DNA of 64,000 nucleotides from Streptomyces ardesiacus (lineage in GTDB: Bacteria; Actinomycetota; Actinomycetes; Streptomycetales; Streptomycetaceae), in the NCBI RefSeq assembly GCF_003112575.1, contig NZ_BEWC01000001.1, forward strand, positions 124,001-188,000. The letters are read 5' to 3'. Below are positions 55,401 to 63,201 of the stretch, in pieces. Both the position numbers and the translations under genes were made by a program. How positions within the stretch are numbered: position 1 is the first letter of the stretch; every line of letters starts with the position of its first letter. The notes below the pieces were generated by a model. It saw only the letters and a list, made by a program, of their open reading frames with translations. It searched no databases and was not told the DNA's origin.

Positions 55401-56077
55401 GCCACGGTGCTGGTGCCGTCGGCGGCCGTGGTGGTGCGGGAGCCGGCCCACACGCGGAAGGACGCCCCCAGCACGCCGGCGCCCCGCGGGGGCGAGGCCA
55501 GCGCGATGTCCGCACGGCGTTTGTCCTTGGGGCCGGGCGTGCGGGTGATGGGGCCGGTGAGTGAGAGGGCGCCCGACGCGAGGGCGAGCAACTCGCCGAG
55601 CCACTCCGCGGCGTCCGGCGTCCTCACCGTGGAGCCGTGGAAGGTCAGGCCGGGGAGGAGAGAGGGGCGCCCGTCGGCCGCCGGCCGGACGGTGGAGCTG
55701 AGGAGCAACTCCGGTTCCGTGGCGAAGCCGAGCCGGGCCAGACCGCTGTCCTTGGTCTCCGGGAAGGAGACGGGGAAGTTCCAGGTGGTGGGGAGCGCGA
55801 AGGGAAGGTAGAGGGAGGGCCGCTGATCGGCGGGGTCGAGGCCGATCTCGATACCGGTGACCGGCCGGTCCTTCACGCCGAGCAGGCTGGTGGTTCCGTC
55901 CAGGACGACGGTCCCGTCGGGCCGGGTGCTGCGCCGCACTCCCGTGACCGTGAGGGTGCCGTCGAGCCACTCGGTCACCAGGGGCGCGGCGGCGCAGCCG
56001 AAGTCGTCGCTGCTGAGGCTGATGGTGCGGTCGGTGGTGCGTCGGGTGAGGAGGGCGTCCAGTTCCTGTACGTGCAT
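52394..56077 (-). CDS. giant beta-rich protein of unknown function (DUF6603-like)
   Basis: A 1227-residue protein with no signal peptide or transmembrane helix and continuous alternating strands (for example LTLTGKAGRSAEGTFFAAAL, FDIAYFYLEMRYGTDGFKLG, DFTATWTLPQSFALEGTF). It appears to be built from repeated beta modules about 100-150 residues long. The C-terminal half resembles the region called DUF6603 in large actinobacterial proteins. Residues about 477-520 are a Lys/Glu-rich low-complexity insert. ATG at 56077 is preferred over a GTG at 56140. It is last in an eight-gene operon containing a prenyl diphosphate synthase. A long hydrophobic groove that moves lipid is a guess. Confidence 0.8.
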   Translation of the reverse strand: MHVQELDALLTRRTTDRTISLSSDDFGCAAAPLVTEWLDGTLTVTGVRRSTRPDGTVVLDGTTSLLGVKDRPVTGIEIGLDPADQRPSLYLPFALPTTWNFPVSFPETKDSGLARLGFATEPELLLSSTVRPAADGRPSLLPGLTFHGSTVRTPDAAEWLGELLALASGALSLTGPITRTPGPKDKRRADIALASPPRGAGVLGASFRVWAGSRTTTAADGTSTVAYPVRLRADLTLAPGTKATVGAPLPSGTEKVTLTAEVLPSEPQPTASLASWDGSGSALRQLTDQGFGLGDSVLLTELGLVIDPDKLREGLTEAVTEVTVKASARPTVAWTVAKSVEVTEVGAELTVTRPLTRKRGATVTGYGTFTVTPALHLTASARIPPGTFQLAQHKDTTAKLADVLAGFMPSVPVGPDLTLSEFSGSATPKTGEYSLTAKVATSWSLSLGAAEVELTGGTLKLDRKKKEKKKEEKERKKEKGEEGGEKQGEKEEEGATADDPTDHPDSSHEVTGTVSATAKLGAAGGDRTVDFTATWTLPQSFALEGTFPEIELTELLKRLSCPLELPDGTPAVVLKKSKATLRAGKAMAGQPAADVHYELGLSTNVTFGTRTQHPLTLTGKAGRSAEGTFFAAALWQRDWSWSPKDVEGWGDVLGVLGDLTFRKSGLAICTADGVTLDADAKLPDTLPRTLGRGLTFFTEVGYGEPLAFLRQIFPDTEGIRLRARLTRSIADSEFTAVIGEEDTGSGFGALSLTIVPKDRKIQLSTSFLLDLSAFGSPSGTSLRFVAAGDVAKTDIGWTFSLGLVLRAEEAGGPALPGQPTPQQLSVVTLDRPGHILLPTTDPTPTTAVVPTTRGMPGDLPLAPVSKQRSVWRNAFGIEGFDIAYFYLEMRYGTDGFKLGGGGSVDIGPASLELAVHGRVSPPSVSAFYFSLTGTSPERGVTVLDLVKIVAPDPPPALSPLDSVVVREVALCAVADPDGWTNRATGQNWAPGFYARGDVAFGTNTWQFQVRIQPTGLYVSSQVREPIELGGVFKFAGRDGITGPQFLLDTGDLKAGRLPEKIFYLSGSLSLLGHQVLAVEALLERGGFAFDLAVDIVAVRVGVHCRLNEQGLKARARVDLGFDITLPRDAQIAGIPLGAGLLVGVRVGGEIEVDVASGAMVRLSGAFSLRALDTTLVSTEAELSFGIRSWNDVVNVLKEDPAKVLEKVATDVWETAKNCAVTTAGALM
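54620..54690. repeat. 71-base pure pyrimidine (homopurine on the coding strand) tract
   Basis: Every base from 54620 to 54690 on the plus strand is C or T, in a genome that is otherwise about 70 percent GC. It encodes the Lys/Glu-rich insert of the giant protein and has mirror-like stretches that could form triplex DNA. Confidence 0.9.
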
Positions 56078-56157
56078 GGGGATCCCGGAGGTTCTGCCGC
56101 GGGACGCGGCGGGGCGGAAGGGGGCGGCGCGCAGCCGCACGTCGGCCGGGGCGGGGT

Positions 56158-57924
56158 CTACTGGGTGAGGTGGGCGGCGATGATGCCGCGTGCGGCGGTG
56201 GACAGCCCGGCGGCGATCTCGTCCTTCCGCGCGGCCGTGCGCTCGCGCATCCCGTGGAGGAGGACCGTCTTGACCTGGGTGGAGTTGAACAGACTGCGGA
56301 TCACTTCCCTGAAGAGGTCACCGGTGGTCACGTCCACCGTCACTTCCTCGGCGGTGAGTTCCAGGTCGAGCGAGCGCAGGGAGATCTCCAGCGCGTCGGC
56401 GTCGGGCCCGCTGAAAACAAGTCCCGCCGCCAGCGAGGGCCGCGTGAGCGATGCCTTGAACGTCCCGCTCAGGACGTCGTCCTCGTCCTCGCCACTCGGG
56501 GGGAAGTCCGCCTCGAACCGGCCGGTGAGGACCAAGGGGGGCTCGGGCACGCGGAGCGGCGAGCCGTCCGCTCCCTGCGTGCCCGGGATGTCGGGCCGGT
56601 CCGTGATACGGCCGAGCCTCAGCGTCAGGTCGATGCCGTCGGCTGTCAGCCGCGCGTCCTCCGGGGGAATCAGCAGGTTGGGCAGGCCGTGCACGGTGAC
56701 GTCGTGGAGGCGGACGGCGCTCAGCTCGATGCCCTTGACGGACTGCGGGCCCAGGTCGAGGAGCGGGATCCGGTAGGGGACGAGCACCGGGTCGTCCAGG
56801 GAGTGGATGACGGCCGGCGGATAGAAGGAGGAGGTGGGGGAGTTCACCGCGTGCCGGACCCTGTCGAACAGGTACTGCTCCACCGGTCCCGGTCGGGTGT
56901 CCGATCCTTCGACGGGAAGGGCGCCGGTGGACACCGGGCCCAGCACCCCGTCGAGTGCGGCTGCAAGCTGCTGGGTCACCACCATGGAGAACTCGTCGCG
57001 CTGCCCCGGGTCCGACAGGGCGGCCTCCATGGCGGCCCGGAGTTCCCTGCCGGCGTCCGGACTGTTGACCGCCTTCAGGGCTGCTCGCTTCCAGCTCTCG
57101 ATCAACTTGGGGTCGGTCCATTCGTCCTCGATGGTCAGGTCCTTCCCGTCCAGGCAGAACGTGGGGGTGACACCGGCCGCGAGGCTGATGGAGTCCACGC
57201 GGGCCGCCAGGGTCCGGCCGGGGCCCCGGCCCGAGACGTGGAGGGCGACCTGGACGTCGAAGGCGAGGTCCCGGGCGGTGAGTTCGAGCGTTCCGCGGCC
57301 CTCCACCACCTGTTTCGGCCAGCTCACACCCTTCAGTCCCCGCGCCACCGTTGTCGTCGGGGGCAGGGGACCGGTCGAGTCGTCGTCGGGGTCGTCCGCG
57401 GCGACGACTTCCTGGCACAGCAGATAGCGGGTCTTGATCCTGATCTGGTCGCGGTCCTTCCACTCACCGCAGTGGTGGGCCCCCAGAGTGATGCGGACGG
57501 ACCCCCGGTAGCCGTCGGAGTCCTCGGTGAGTCCGGTGAGTTCTCCCACGGCGGCGTTGGGGAGGTGGTGGATCTCGACCGAGGAGAAGGACAGCGTGGG
57601 AAGGGGGTTGGCCTCACTTCGGCGGGGGGTGAAGGCGTCCAGGTCCTCGGGCAGGTCCTTCGACTCGTCCTCGCGCTCCTGGGCGTCGTCGAAGGCATCT
57701 GCGACGGCCGTCCACCAGGCCTTGGCGATGGTGTCGCCCACCAGTGTGCCCTGCTCGCCCCCGATCGGGCCGAGCTTCCACTCCGCTGCCCGTAGCGGCG
57801 TCAAGGTGCCGCCGTCGGGGGCCTTCACCTCCTTGAGCAGGGTCGGCAGCCAGTAGCGGCTGCCCGGATTGTTCAACCGCTTCTTCATGGTGGTGTAGAC
57901 GAAGTTGACCAGGGCGGTTCCCAT
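56158..57924 (-). CDS. 588-residue beta-rich protein, TULIP-like operon member
   Basis: A soluble protein beginning LVNFVYTTMKKRLNNPGSRY. It has beta-rich stretches (LPTLSFSSVEIHHLPNAAVG, YRGSVRITLGAHHCGEWKDR, RGTLELTARDLAFDVQVALH) interrupted by a helical part near residues 290-400, and beta strands such as EISLRSLDLELTAEEVTVDV near the end. The motif PxLSFSSVEI resembles the start of the 471-residue neighbour (GALSIRFGDLALQPL). There is no signal peptide. AGGGAGA precedes the ATG. It lies 94 bp downstream of the prenyl diphosphate synthase gene. No function is assigned; a lipid-binding scaffold is inferred from its neighbours. Confidence 0.78.
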   Translation of the reverse strand: MGTALVNFVYTTMKKRLNNPGSRYWLPTLLKEVKAPDGGTLTPLRAAEWKLGPIGGEQGTLVGDTIAKAWWTAVADAFDDAQEREDESKDLPEDLDAFTPRRSEANPLPTLSFSSVEIHHLPNAAVGELTGLTEDSDGYRGSVRITLGAHHCGEWKDRDQIRIKTRYLLCQEVVAADDPDDDSTGPLPPTTTVARGLKGVSWPKQVVEGRGTLELTARDLAFDVQVALHVSGRGPGRTLAARVDSISLAAGVTPTFCLDGKDLTIEDEWTDPKLIESWKRAALKAVNSPDAGRELRAAMEAALSDPGQRDEFSMVVTQQLAAALDGVLGPVSTGALPVEGSDTRPGPVEQYLFDRVRHAVNSPTSSFYPPAVIHSLDDPVLVPYRIPLLDLGPQSVKGIELSAVRLHDVTVHGLPNLLIPPEDARLTADGIDLTLRLGRITDRPDIPGTQGADGSPLRVPEPPLVLTGRFEADFPPSGEDEDDVLSGTFKASLTRPSLAAGLVFSGPDADALEISLRSLDLELTAEEVTVDVTTGDLFREVIRSLFNSTQVKTVLLHGMRERTAARKDEIAAGLSTAARGIIAAHLTQ

Positions 57925-58017
57925 GGTGTCTCCCTGTCGCGGGCTTGGGATGCCTGGTCCTGCCGGAGACGGCGGGCCAGGTCTGGAAGCTGGGCGGGCG
58001 GCGTGGCGGTGCTGGGC

Positions 58018-59046
58018 TCAGGGGGACCGGTCCACCACGTGCAGGGCCAGGTCGTGCAGGGCCCGGCGGTAGAGGTTGTCCGGGAAGGGGCGCAGGAACT
58101 CCAGGGCGTCGAGCGCCTGGGTGCGGGCATCCGCGTACGCACGGGCGAAGCCGCCGCCCGCACGGACCTGCGCGACGGCCCGCGCCAGCGCCGACGGGCC
58201 GGCGAGCTCCCCGCGCATGACCCGGCTCACGAGGTGGCCGGGACCCAGTTCGGCCATGGCGTAGATCAACGGCAGGGAAGCCCGGCCGCGCAGCAGGTCC
58301 ACCCCGCACGGTTTGCCGGACGCGGCCTCCGCCCGGGCGAGGTCGAACAAGTCGTCCATGACCTGGAAGGCGCGGCCGAACCCACGTCCGTAGAAGCCGG
58401 CCCGGCGTGCGTCACTGCTGCGCCCGTCGGCCAGGACGACCCCGGCCTCGGCGGCCAGCCCGAACAGGACGGCCGTTTTGCGGTCCGCGGTCTGCCAGTA
58501 GCGGTTCACCAGGGCGGCCGGCTCCTGGGAGAGGTCGGTGTGCAGCTCGTCCAGCTCACCGCGGCAGGTGTCGAACGCGCTGTCCAGCACCAGCTTGACC
58601 AGTGCCATGTCTCGGTCGTGGTCGATGGCGTCCACGAAGCCCCGCACCGCCTGGACGAACTGCAGATCGCCGACGATCACCGCGGTGCCCGGTCCGCGGG
58701 CGGCGTTCACCGACGGCATTCCCCTGCGCAGCATGGAGTCGTCCACCACGTCGTCGTGGATGAGGGTGGCGACGTGGAGCATTTCCAGGGAGACGGCGCC
58801 CTGAAGCACCTTGGCCGGCAGCGGGGTGGGCCCGTGCACCATGCGGGCGGCCAGCAGCAGCACCGCCGGGCGCAGCCTCTTGCCCCGCCGGTAGACGGTG
58901 TACTCGGCTTCGCTGAGGTACTCCCGCTGGGGTTCCAGCGCCTCTTCCAGAGTCGCTTCGTAGCGGACCAGGTCTTCCGCCAGCAGCTCCGCCCAGACGG
59001 ACCCGGCCACGTCCTCGGGGGCCGTGCCCTTGTCGAGGATGAGCAC
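58018..59046 (-). CDS. polyprenyl diphosphate synthase (second copy)
   Basis: A 342-residue trans-prenyltransferase with RRGKRLRPAVLLLAARMV, the first Asp-rich motif HDDVVDDSMLRRG (near residue 98), KTAVLFGLAAEAG, and the second motif DDLFDLARAEAASGK (near residue 230). Residues five and four before the first motif are Ala and Thr, which would leave room for a long chain. It elongates allylic diphosphates. The GTG start is four bases from the stop of the 471-residue protein gene, so its synthesis is coupled to the TULIP-like operon. Both active-site motifs are intact, unlike the first copy. Confidence 0.92.
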   Translation of the reverse strand: MLILDKGTAPEDVAGSVWAELLAEDLVRYEATLEEALEPQREYLSEAEYTVYRRGKRLRPAVLLLAARMVHGPTPLPAKVLQGAVSLEMLHVATLIHDDVVDDSMLRRGMPSVNAARGPGTAVIVGDLQFVQAVRGFVDAIDHDRDMALVKLVLDSAFDTCRGELDELHTDLSQEPAALVNRYWQTADRKTAVLFGLAAEAGVVLADGRSSDARRAGFYGRGFGRAFQVMDDLFDLARAEAASGKPCGVDLLRGRASLPLIYAMAELGPGHLVSRVMRGELAGPSALARAVAQVRAGGGFARAYADARTQALDALEFLRPFPDNLYRRALHDLALHVVDRSP

Positions 59047-59049
59047 CGG

Positions 59050-60465
59050 TCAGGCCCCCTCGGTGGGCGGTGTGTACCCGGGCGTGCCGGCGAGGACGCT
59101 GTGGCGCAGCGTCTCGGCCGTGGAGTCGCGCAGCAGCCCCAGGAGGAAGGACATGCCGGCGAGGCGCTCCTTGGCCACCGCCCCGGCGTTTCCCTCCCAG
59201 TGCTCGTCCTGCACGCTGAGATCGAACTCCGGCAGGACGACCTCGACGTCTTCCGGCTCGGTGGGAAGACCGCCCGGCCCGGCCGGGAGCTTCACGGTGA
59301 TCCGGACGTCCTCGAGCCGTGCCGAGACCCGCCCCAGGTGCAGCGTGTTGTCAGCGGGGCCGGCTTCGGCGGCCTCCTGGTGGTAGAAGGCCCGGTGGAT
59401 GTTCTCGATGACCGCGTGGTCCTGTGCGCCCAGTGCCACCCAGCCGTCGGGCTCCGCCCCGGCGGTCGCGCCGGGCGCTTCCCGGGCCATGAGCTCCTCC
59501 GGACCGGCGGGCGGCTGGTAGCGCGCCATGGCCTCCGCGGACGGCGGGGACACCGTCCCCGAGTGGTCCTCGACCGTCTGGTACACCTGCTGCTGGGTCA
59601 GGGGAGTCGTGTCCTCGCCGGCGTTGCCGGTCTGCTGCACTTCGAGGCTGAAGGACTCGGCGGCTTCGGCCGCCGCCTCGTAGCGCTCGGCGTTGTGGTC
59701 GTCGCCCTTGCGCCTGCGGCTGCCGGCCTTCGTCATGAGGGTCGTGACCAGCAGGGTCCGCTGACTCCAGGCATGGCCGTTGTAAGAGACACCGCTTTCG
59801 TCGTCGGTCCACTCGTTGACCGGTTCTTGCTGACCAGAGGGAGTGCCGGGATCGGTGACGGAGTAGGTGTGCTCTGCCATGCGGCGGGTGACGCCGCCGG
59901 TCCTCCACGTCTTCCTCAGAGCCTTGCTGACACTGTCGGTGCCGGCGAAGACCTCGCAGTACGTGTCGTTGTGCTTCCCGTACTCGACCAGCAGCTTCCT
60001 GCCGTTCTCCGTCCGCATCAGGGCGTCGCGGTGCGCGCGGGCCCGCCCGTGCCATCGTTCCTGGGTCTGCTCGTCGGGCGGCGTATGGGGTGCGGGGGCA
60101 GCCGGGAACGTCGGCTCCTGCTGCTCTGCGGTCAGCGGCTGGAAGGGGTTGCCGCCGGCGTCGATCGCGCTGATCTCGTCCGGCCGCGCGTCGAGCGCGT
60201 AACGGCCGGTCAGCGACAGGGCCGGGATGCGGTACGTGACCTTGGTGACCTCCCCCAGGACTTCGCTGGACACCGCCGCCGGTGCCGCCAGGGGCTGCAG
60301 GGCGAGGTCGCCGAAGCGGATGCTCAGGGCGCCGGTGTCGTAGGGGACGGTGTCGATGTCGGTCGTGTCCACACCGCGGGCCAGGGGGTAGCCCGGTGTG
60401 TCGGCAAGGCGGAGGGGCTCGGCGGCGGAGGGCTCGCCGTCCGGGGAGACGTGAGGGTCGTTCAT
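59050..60465 (-). CDS. 471-residue TULIP-like operon member
   Basis: A soluble protein. Residues 45-95 form a beta-rich stretch (GALSIRFGDLALQPLAAP, VTKVTYRIPALSLTGRYAL). A charged helical region at 135-270 includes WHGRARAHRDALMR and EAAAEAAESFSLEVQQ. Beta structure returns around 370-420 (LHLGRVSARLEDVRITVKLP). Such a beta-helix-beta plan fits one half of a TULIP or OrfX-type fold but is not diagnostic. It is three bases from the downstream prenyl synthase gene. Function unknown; role in binding an isoprenoid is inferred from context. Confidence 0.75.
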   Translation of the reverse strand: MNDPHVSPDGEPSAAEPLRLADTPGYPLARGVDTTDIDTVPYDTGALSIRFGDLALQPLAAPAAVSSEVLGEVTKVTYRIPALSLTGRYALDARPDEISAIDAGGNPFQPLTAEQQEPTFPAAPAPHTPPDEQTQERWHGRARAHRDALMRTENGRKLLVEYGKHNDTYCEVFAGTDSVSKALRKTWRTGGVTRRMAEHTYSVTDPGTPSGQQEPVNEWTDDESGVSYNGHAWSQRTLLVTTLMTKAGSRRRKGDDHNAERYEAAAEAAESFSLEVQQTGNAGEDTTPLTQQQVYQTVEDHSGTVSPPSAEAMARYQPPAGPEELMAREAPGATAGAEPDGWVALGAQDHAVIENIHRAFYHQEAAEAGPADNTLHLGRVSARLEDVRITVKLPAGPGGLPTEPEDVEVVLPEFDLSVQDEHWEGNAGAVAKERLAGMSFLLGLLRDSTAETLRHSVLAGTPGYTPPTEGA

Positions 60466-60504
60466 ACGGAGAGGGCTCCTGGGAAGGGTGCGGTGCGGGA
60501 TGGG

Positions 60505-60870
60505 TCAGGAGACGGACGCGGTGCCGCTGATCATGAGCATCCCGTTGTGGGAGCCCAGCTCCGGCTGGTCGAGCCGCACCTTCACCTCGGTGTCACCGGC
60601 GGGGAACGACGTTCCCAGGGGCTGGGGGAGCGGCACGTCGAGAGTCTGGTCGGTGAAGAATTCCCTGACGGCCGAGGCGGTGGGTTTCGACAGCAGCATG
60701 GACAGGATCCCGACCGGGACGGCGGCCACGCTCAACGGGAGGAAGGAGACGTCCGAGAGTTTCAGGTCCACCAGTTTGAGAGTCAGCTTCCCGTCGGGCG
60801 CGGTGCCGGCCCGGACGGTGACCTCCGGGGGGTCGGGCACGGTGATGGTCTTGAAGTCCATGAGTGCCAT
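60505..60870 (-). CDS. 121-residue beta-rich protein, paralogue of the next gene upstream
   Basis: A small soluble protein: an N-terminal strand region (LTLKLVDLKLSDVSFLPL), a helix (VAAVPVGILSMLLSKPTASA), a Pro-rich turn, and C-terminal strands ending RLDQPELGSHNGMLMISGTA. The final motif matches LDNPSLSSRDGMLRFTASL of the 126-residue protein at 60902-61282, as does the helix position. They are diverged tandem paralogues. AGGAC precedes the ATG. The size equals about half a TULIP lobe. No known name. Confidence 0.72.
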   Translation of the reverse strand: MALMDFKTITVPDPPEVTVRAGTAPDGKLTLKLVDLKLSDVSFLPLSVAAVPVGILSMLLSKPTASAVREFFTDQTLDVPLPQPLGTSFPAGDTEVKVRLDQPELGSHNGMLMISGTASVS

Positions 60871-60901
60871 GTACGGGTCCTGTTCTTTCGGCGAGCGGGG
60901 G

Positions 60902-61282
60902 TCAGGCCAGGCGGAGCGAGGCGGTGAATCTGAGCATGCCGTCGCGACTGCTCAGGGACGGGTTGTCCAGGACGGGGGTGAGGGTCTGGCCGTTCAGGCG
61001 CAGGGGCGGTGGCGCGGGGAGCGGCAGCAGGTCGAAGGACTGGCCCGCGAGCAGCCGGTTCCCGACCTGGGGCAGCAGGATCCCGAGGGTCTGGGCCACG
61101 GGCCAGGCGACACCGGAGAGGATCTGCTCGCCGACGTTGCCGACCGGGCGCAGGGTGGTGACGAAGCCGGGGACGTCTTCCAGCGTCGCCCGGACCGTGG
61201 TGCCGGTCAGGTGCAGCCGGACGCGTACGCGCAGCGGTTCGGGAAGGACGGAGGCGTTGTAGGAGATGCCGATGTCGGACAC
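60902..61282 (-). CDS. 126-residue beta-rich protein, paralogue of 60505-60870
   Basis: A small soluble protein with alternating strands at residues 20-50 (LRVRVRLHLTGTTVRATLED), a central hydrophobic helix (GVAWPVAQTLGILLPQ), a Pro/Leu loop (LLPLPAPPPLRLNGQTL), and the ending VLDNPSLSSRDGMLRFTASL. The overall plan and ending match the neighbouring 121-residue protein. The GTG start has GGAG four bases upstream. It belongs to the minus-strand operon that contains a prenyl synthase gene. Confidence 0.72.
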   Translation of the reverse strand: MSDIGISYNASVLPEPLRVRVRLHLTGTTVRATLEDVPGFVTTLRPVGNVGEQILSGVAWPVAQTLGILLPQVGNRLLAGQSFDLLPLPAPPPLRLNGQTLTPVLDNPSLSSRDGMLRFTASLRLA

Positions 61283-61322
61283 GAGACTCCATGGGGGCGG
61301 GTGCGGAGGGGCAGGTGTGCCG

Positions 61323-62258
61323 TCAGTAGCTGGACAGAGCGCGGCCGATGCCCTCCGCGGCGTGGTTGAGGGCCTCCCCGATGTCCTGGAAGAGGTCGAT
61401 CCCGGCTTCGGCGTGGACGGCCAGGGAGATGTCGACGTCCAGGTCCAGCGGGTTGCCGGCGACGCGGACGTCGGCGGCGTTCACGTGGACCCGGCCCTCG
61501 TACTGGGCCCGCCCGATCCCGAAACCGGAGCTTCCGCCGACGCTCTGCGAGCGGCCGGTCAGGCCGGACACGGCGGCGCGGGCCGCGCGTTCGAGCGCGG
61601 GCCGCGACAGCAGCACCTCGAACGCGGGGGCCCGGGGAAACAGGGCGACGGGATCGGGAGCCGGGGCCGGAGGCCGGTCGTCGGTGTTCGCGGCGCCGAC
61701 CACCATGCCGGCTCCGGCGGTGAGGGCGAAGTCGCCGAAGGAGAGTCCCGCCACGCTGACACGGGGCAGTGCGGTACGGCCCAGCGGACCCAGTGCGGCC
61801 TGGAGCGCCCGGGGTACCACGATGTGCCGGTAGACGGCCCGGTCGCTGGGGTCCGGGACGTGCCGCAGGTCCAGTTCGGCACCCAGCGGGGTGATGCCGA
61901 GCGTCCCGGAGCCCGCGGCGAGCAGACACAGGACCTTCACCCTTCGAGTGGCCCGCTTGATGCCCGGGCCGCTGACGGTCAGCCGGGGGAGCAGCACGGT
62001 GAACGCGCCTCCCACCCGGCGGGGCGAGGCGCCGCGCGGGCCGATCGCCGCCCGCCACTCGTCGTCGGTGGGGTCGTGCAGCGACAGCACCGGCGGCTCT
62101 CCCAGCGACCACTCGAGCGGGACGCTCCGGTCACCGACGGGCACCTGGAGCGTGCCGGCCATGAGGGCGTCGCGCACTCCGGGACGGGACGCCGAGCTGC
62201 GCAGGAGGTCGTTGAGTGTGTCCTGTCCCAGGGCCACCACGAGATCGCTTCGGGTCAC
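61323..62258 (-). CDS. 311-residue two-lobe TULIP-like protein
   Basis: A soluble protein that begins with a helix (SDLVVALGQDTLNDLLRSS), then strands (VPLEWSLGEPPVLSLHDPT, GGAFTVLLPRLTVSGPG), a second lobe starting FEVLLSRPALERAARAAV, and ends in strands and an amphipathic helix (AVHAEAGIDLFQDIGEALNH). It aligns by eye along its length with the 308-residue protein encoded next upstream (EWSLGEPPVLSLHDP against KWDLRKPPRISLGAP). The GTG start follows GAGGAG. The helix-then-barrel doublet suggests a TULIP/BPI-like lipid-binding fold; unproved. Confidence 0.76.
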   Translation of the reverse strand: MTRSDLVVALGQDTLNDLLRSSASRPGVRDALMAGTLQVPVGDRSVPLEWSLGEPPVLSLHDPTDDEWRAAIGPRGASPRRVGGAFTVLLPRLTVSGPGIKRATRRVKVLCLLAAGSGTLGITPLGAELDLRHVPDPSDRAVYRHIVVPRALQAALGPLGRTALPRVSVAGLSFGDFALTAGAGMVVGAANTDDRPPAPAPDPVALFPRAPAFEVLLSRPALERAARAAVSGLTGRSQSVGGSSGFGIGRAQYEGRVHVNAADVRVAGNPLDLDVDISLAVHAEAGIDLFQDIGEALNHAAEGIGRALSSY

Positions 62259-62274
62259 GCGGGCACGCTCCTCG

Positions 62275-63201
62275 TCACATGTTCTGGGTGGCCTCGACGA
62301 GCGCGCAGCCCTCGCCGGGGGCGATGGGGAAGAGGGAGACGCCGCCCTTCCAGGCGACGTCCACACCGGCGGTGAGCCGGGTGGGATCCCGGGCGTCGAC
62401 CCGAAGATCCTTGAGCCCGCGGAAATACGCCTTGAGCGTGGCCTGGAGCACCCCTGTGAGCGTCTCGTCGACGTCGACGACGGGTTCGTGCTTGTCCGCC
62501 TCCTGCTGCGCGGCCGCGTTGACGAGCCTTTTCACCAGCGCGGGGGCGACCAGGCAGAAGACCTCCTTGCCGGTGGGCCAGTCGACCGCGGAGCCCGAGG
62601 AGGGGTCCGGCCGCGACCCGGTGGCGACGACCAGGTACCTGTCGGTGACGTCCACCAGGACGGGCGTGAGGTCCACGGACTGGCCCAGGAACTGCTGGGC
62701 GGGGAGTCTGAGCGCCTTCAGCAGGTCCCCACCCCGTTCGAGGAGTCGGGGGACGAGGACTCTCTTGAGGACCGTCCGGTCGTTGCTGTCGGCCGGGGGA
62801 GTCTCCATCCACACCCCGAGCGGATCGACCCGGACCCCGCCGTCGACGGCCAGCAGACCGGCGGGCACCGCCACGCTGCAGCTCAGCTCACGGGACGAAC
62901 CGCCCTCCGCAGCCCACTGGAGCCACAACTCCGGCATCACCAACTGGACCACTCCGGAGGAGGGCAGCGTGCTGGCGCTCCCCTGTTTCCAGGTCTTCCG
63001 CCAGCGAGCGGCGTCGGGAGCGCCCAGGGAGATCCTCGGCGGTTTCCGAAGGTCCCACTTGAGGGAGTACCGGACGCCGGACATGACCTCGCTGTGGTCA
63101 CCTCGCAGCAGCTCCCTGTGACGGGCGTGCAACTGCTCCAGCCCTCTGTCCAGAGACGCGGAGGTTACTCCGACGGCGAGTTCGAGTGTGGGGGTTCCCA
63201 T
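62275..63201 (-). CDS. 308-residue two-lobe TULIP-like protein, first operon gene
   Basis: A soluble protein of two similar halves. The first has LELAVGVTSASLDRGLEQLH, YSLKWDLRKPPRISLGAPD and VVQLVMPELWLQWAAEG. The second starts FCLVAPALVKRLVNAAAQQ and has DLRVDARDPTRLTAGVDVAW and GGVSLFPIAPGEGCALVE. This arrangement is shared with the 311-residue neighbour and looks like P47/OrfX-type TULIP proteins. It is the first gene of the minus-strand operon; AAGG precedes the ATG at 63201. Its own promoter lies in the 63202-63718 region. Binding of a prenyl lipid is inferred. Confidence 0.76.
   Translation of the reverse strand: MGTPTLELAVGVTSASLDRGLEQLHARHRELLRGDHSEVMSGVRYSLKWDLRKPPRISLGAPDAARWRKTWKQGSASTLPSSGVVQLVMPELWLQWAAEGGSSRELSCSVAVPAGLLAVDGGVRVDPLGVWMETPPADSNDRTVLKRVLVPRLLERGGDLLKALRLPAQQFLGQSVDLTPVLVDVTDRYLVVATGSRPDPSSGSAVDWPTGKEVFCLVAPALVKRLVNAAAQQEADKHEPVVDVDETLTGVLQATLKAYFRGLKDLRVDARDPTRLTAGVDVAWKGGVSLFPIAPGEGCALVEATQNM

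Noticed and set aside
45428..63201. Encapsulin, PKS or NRPS content in the accessory region
   Set aside because: No HK97-type shell protein, ketosynthase, adenylation or carrier domain motif was found in any frame.
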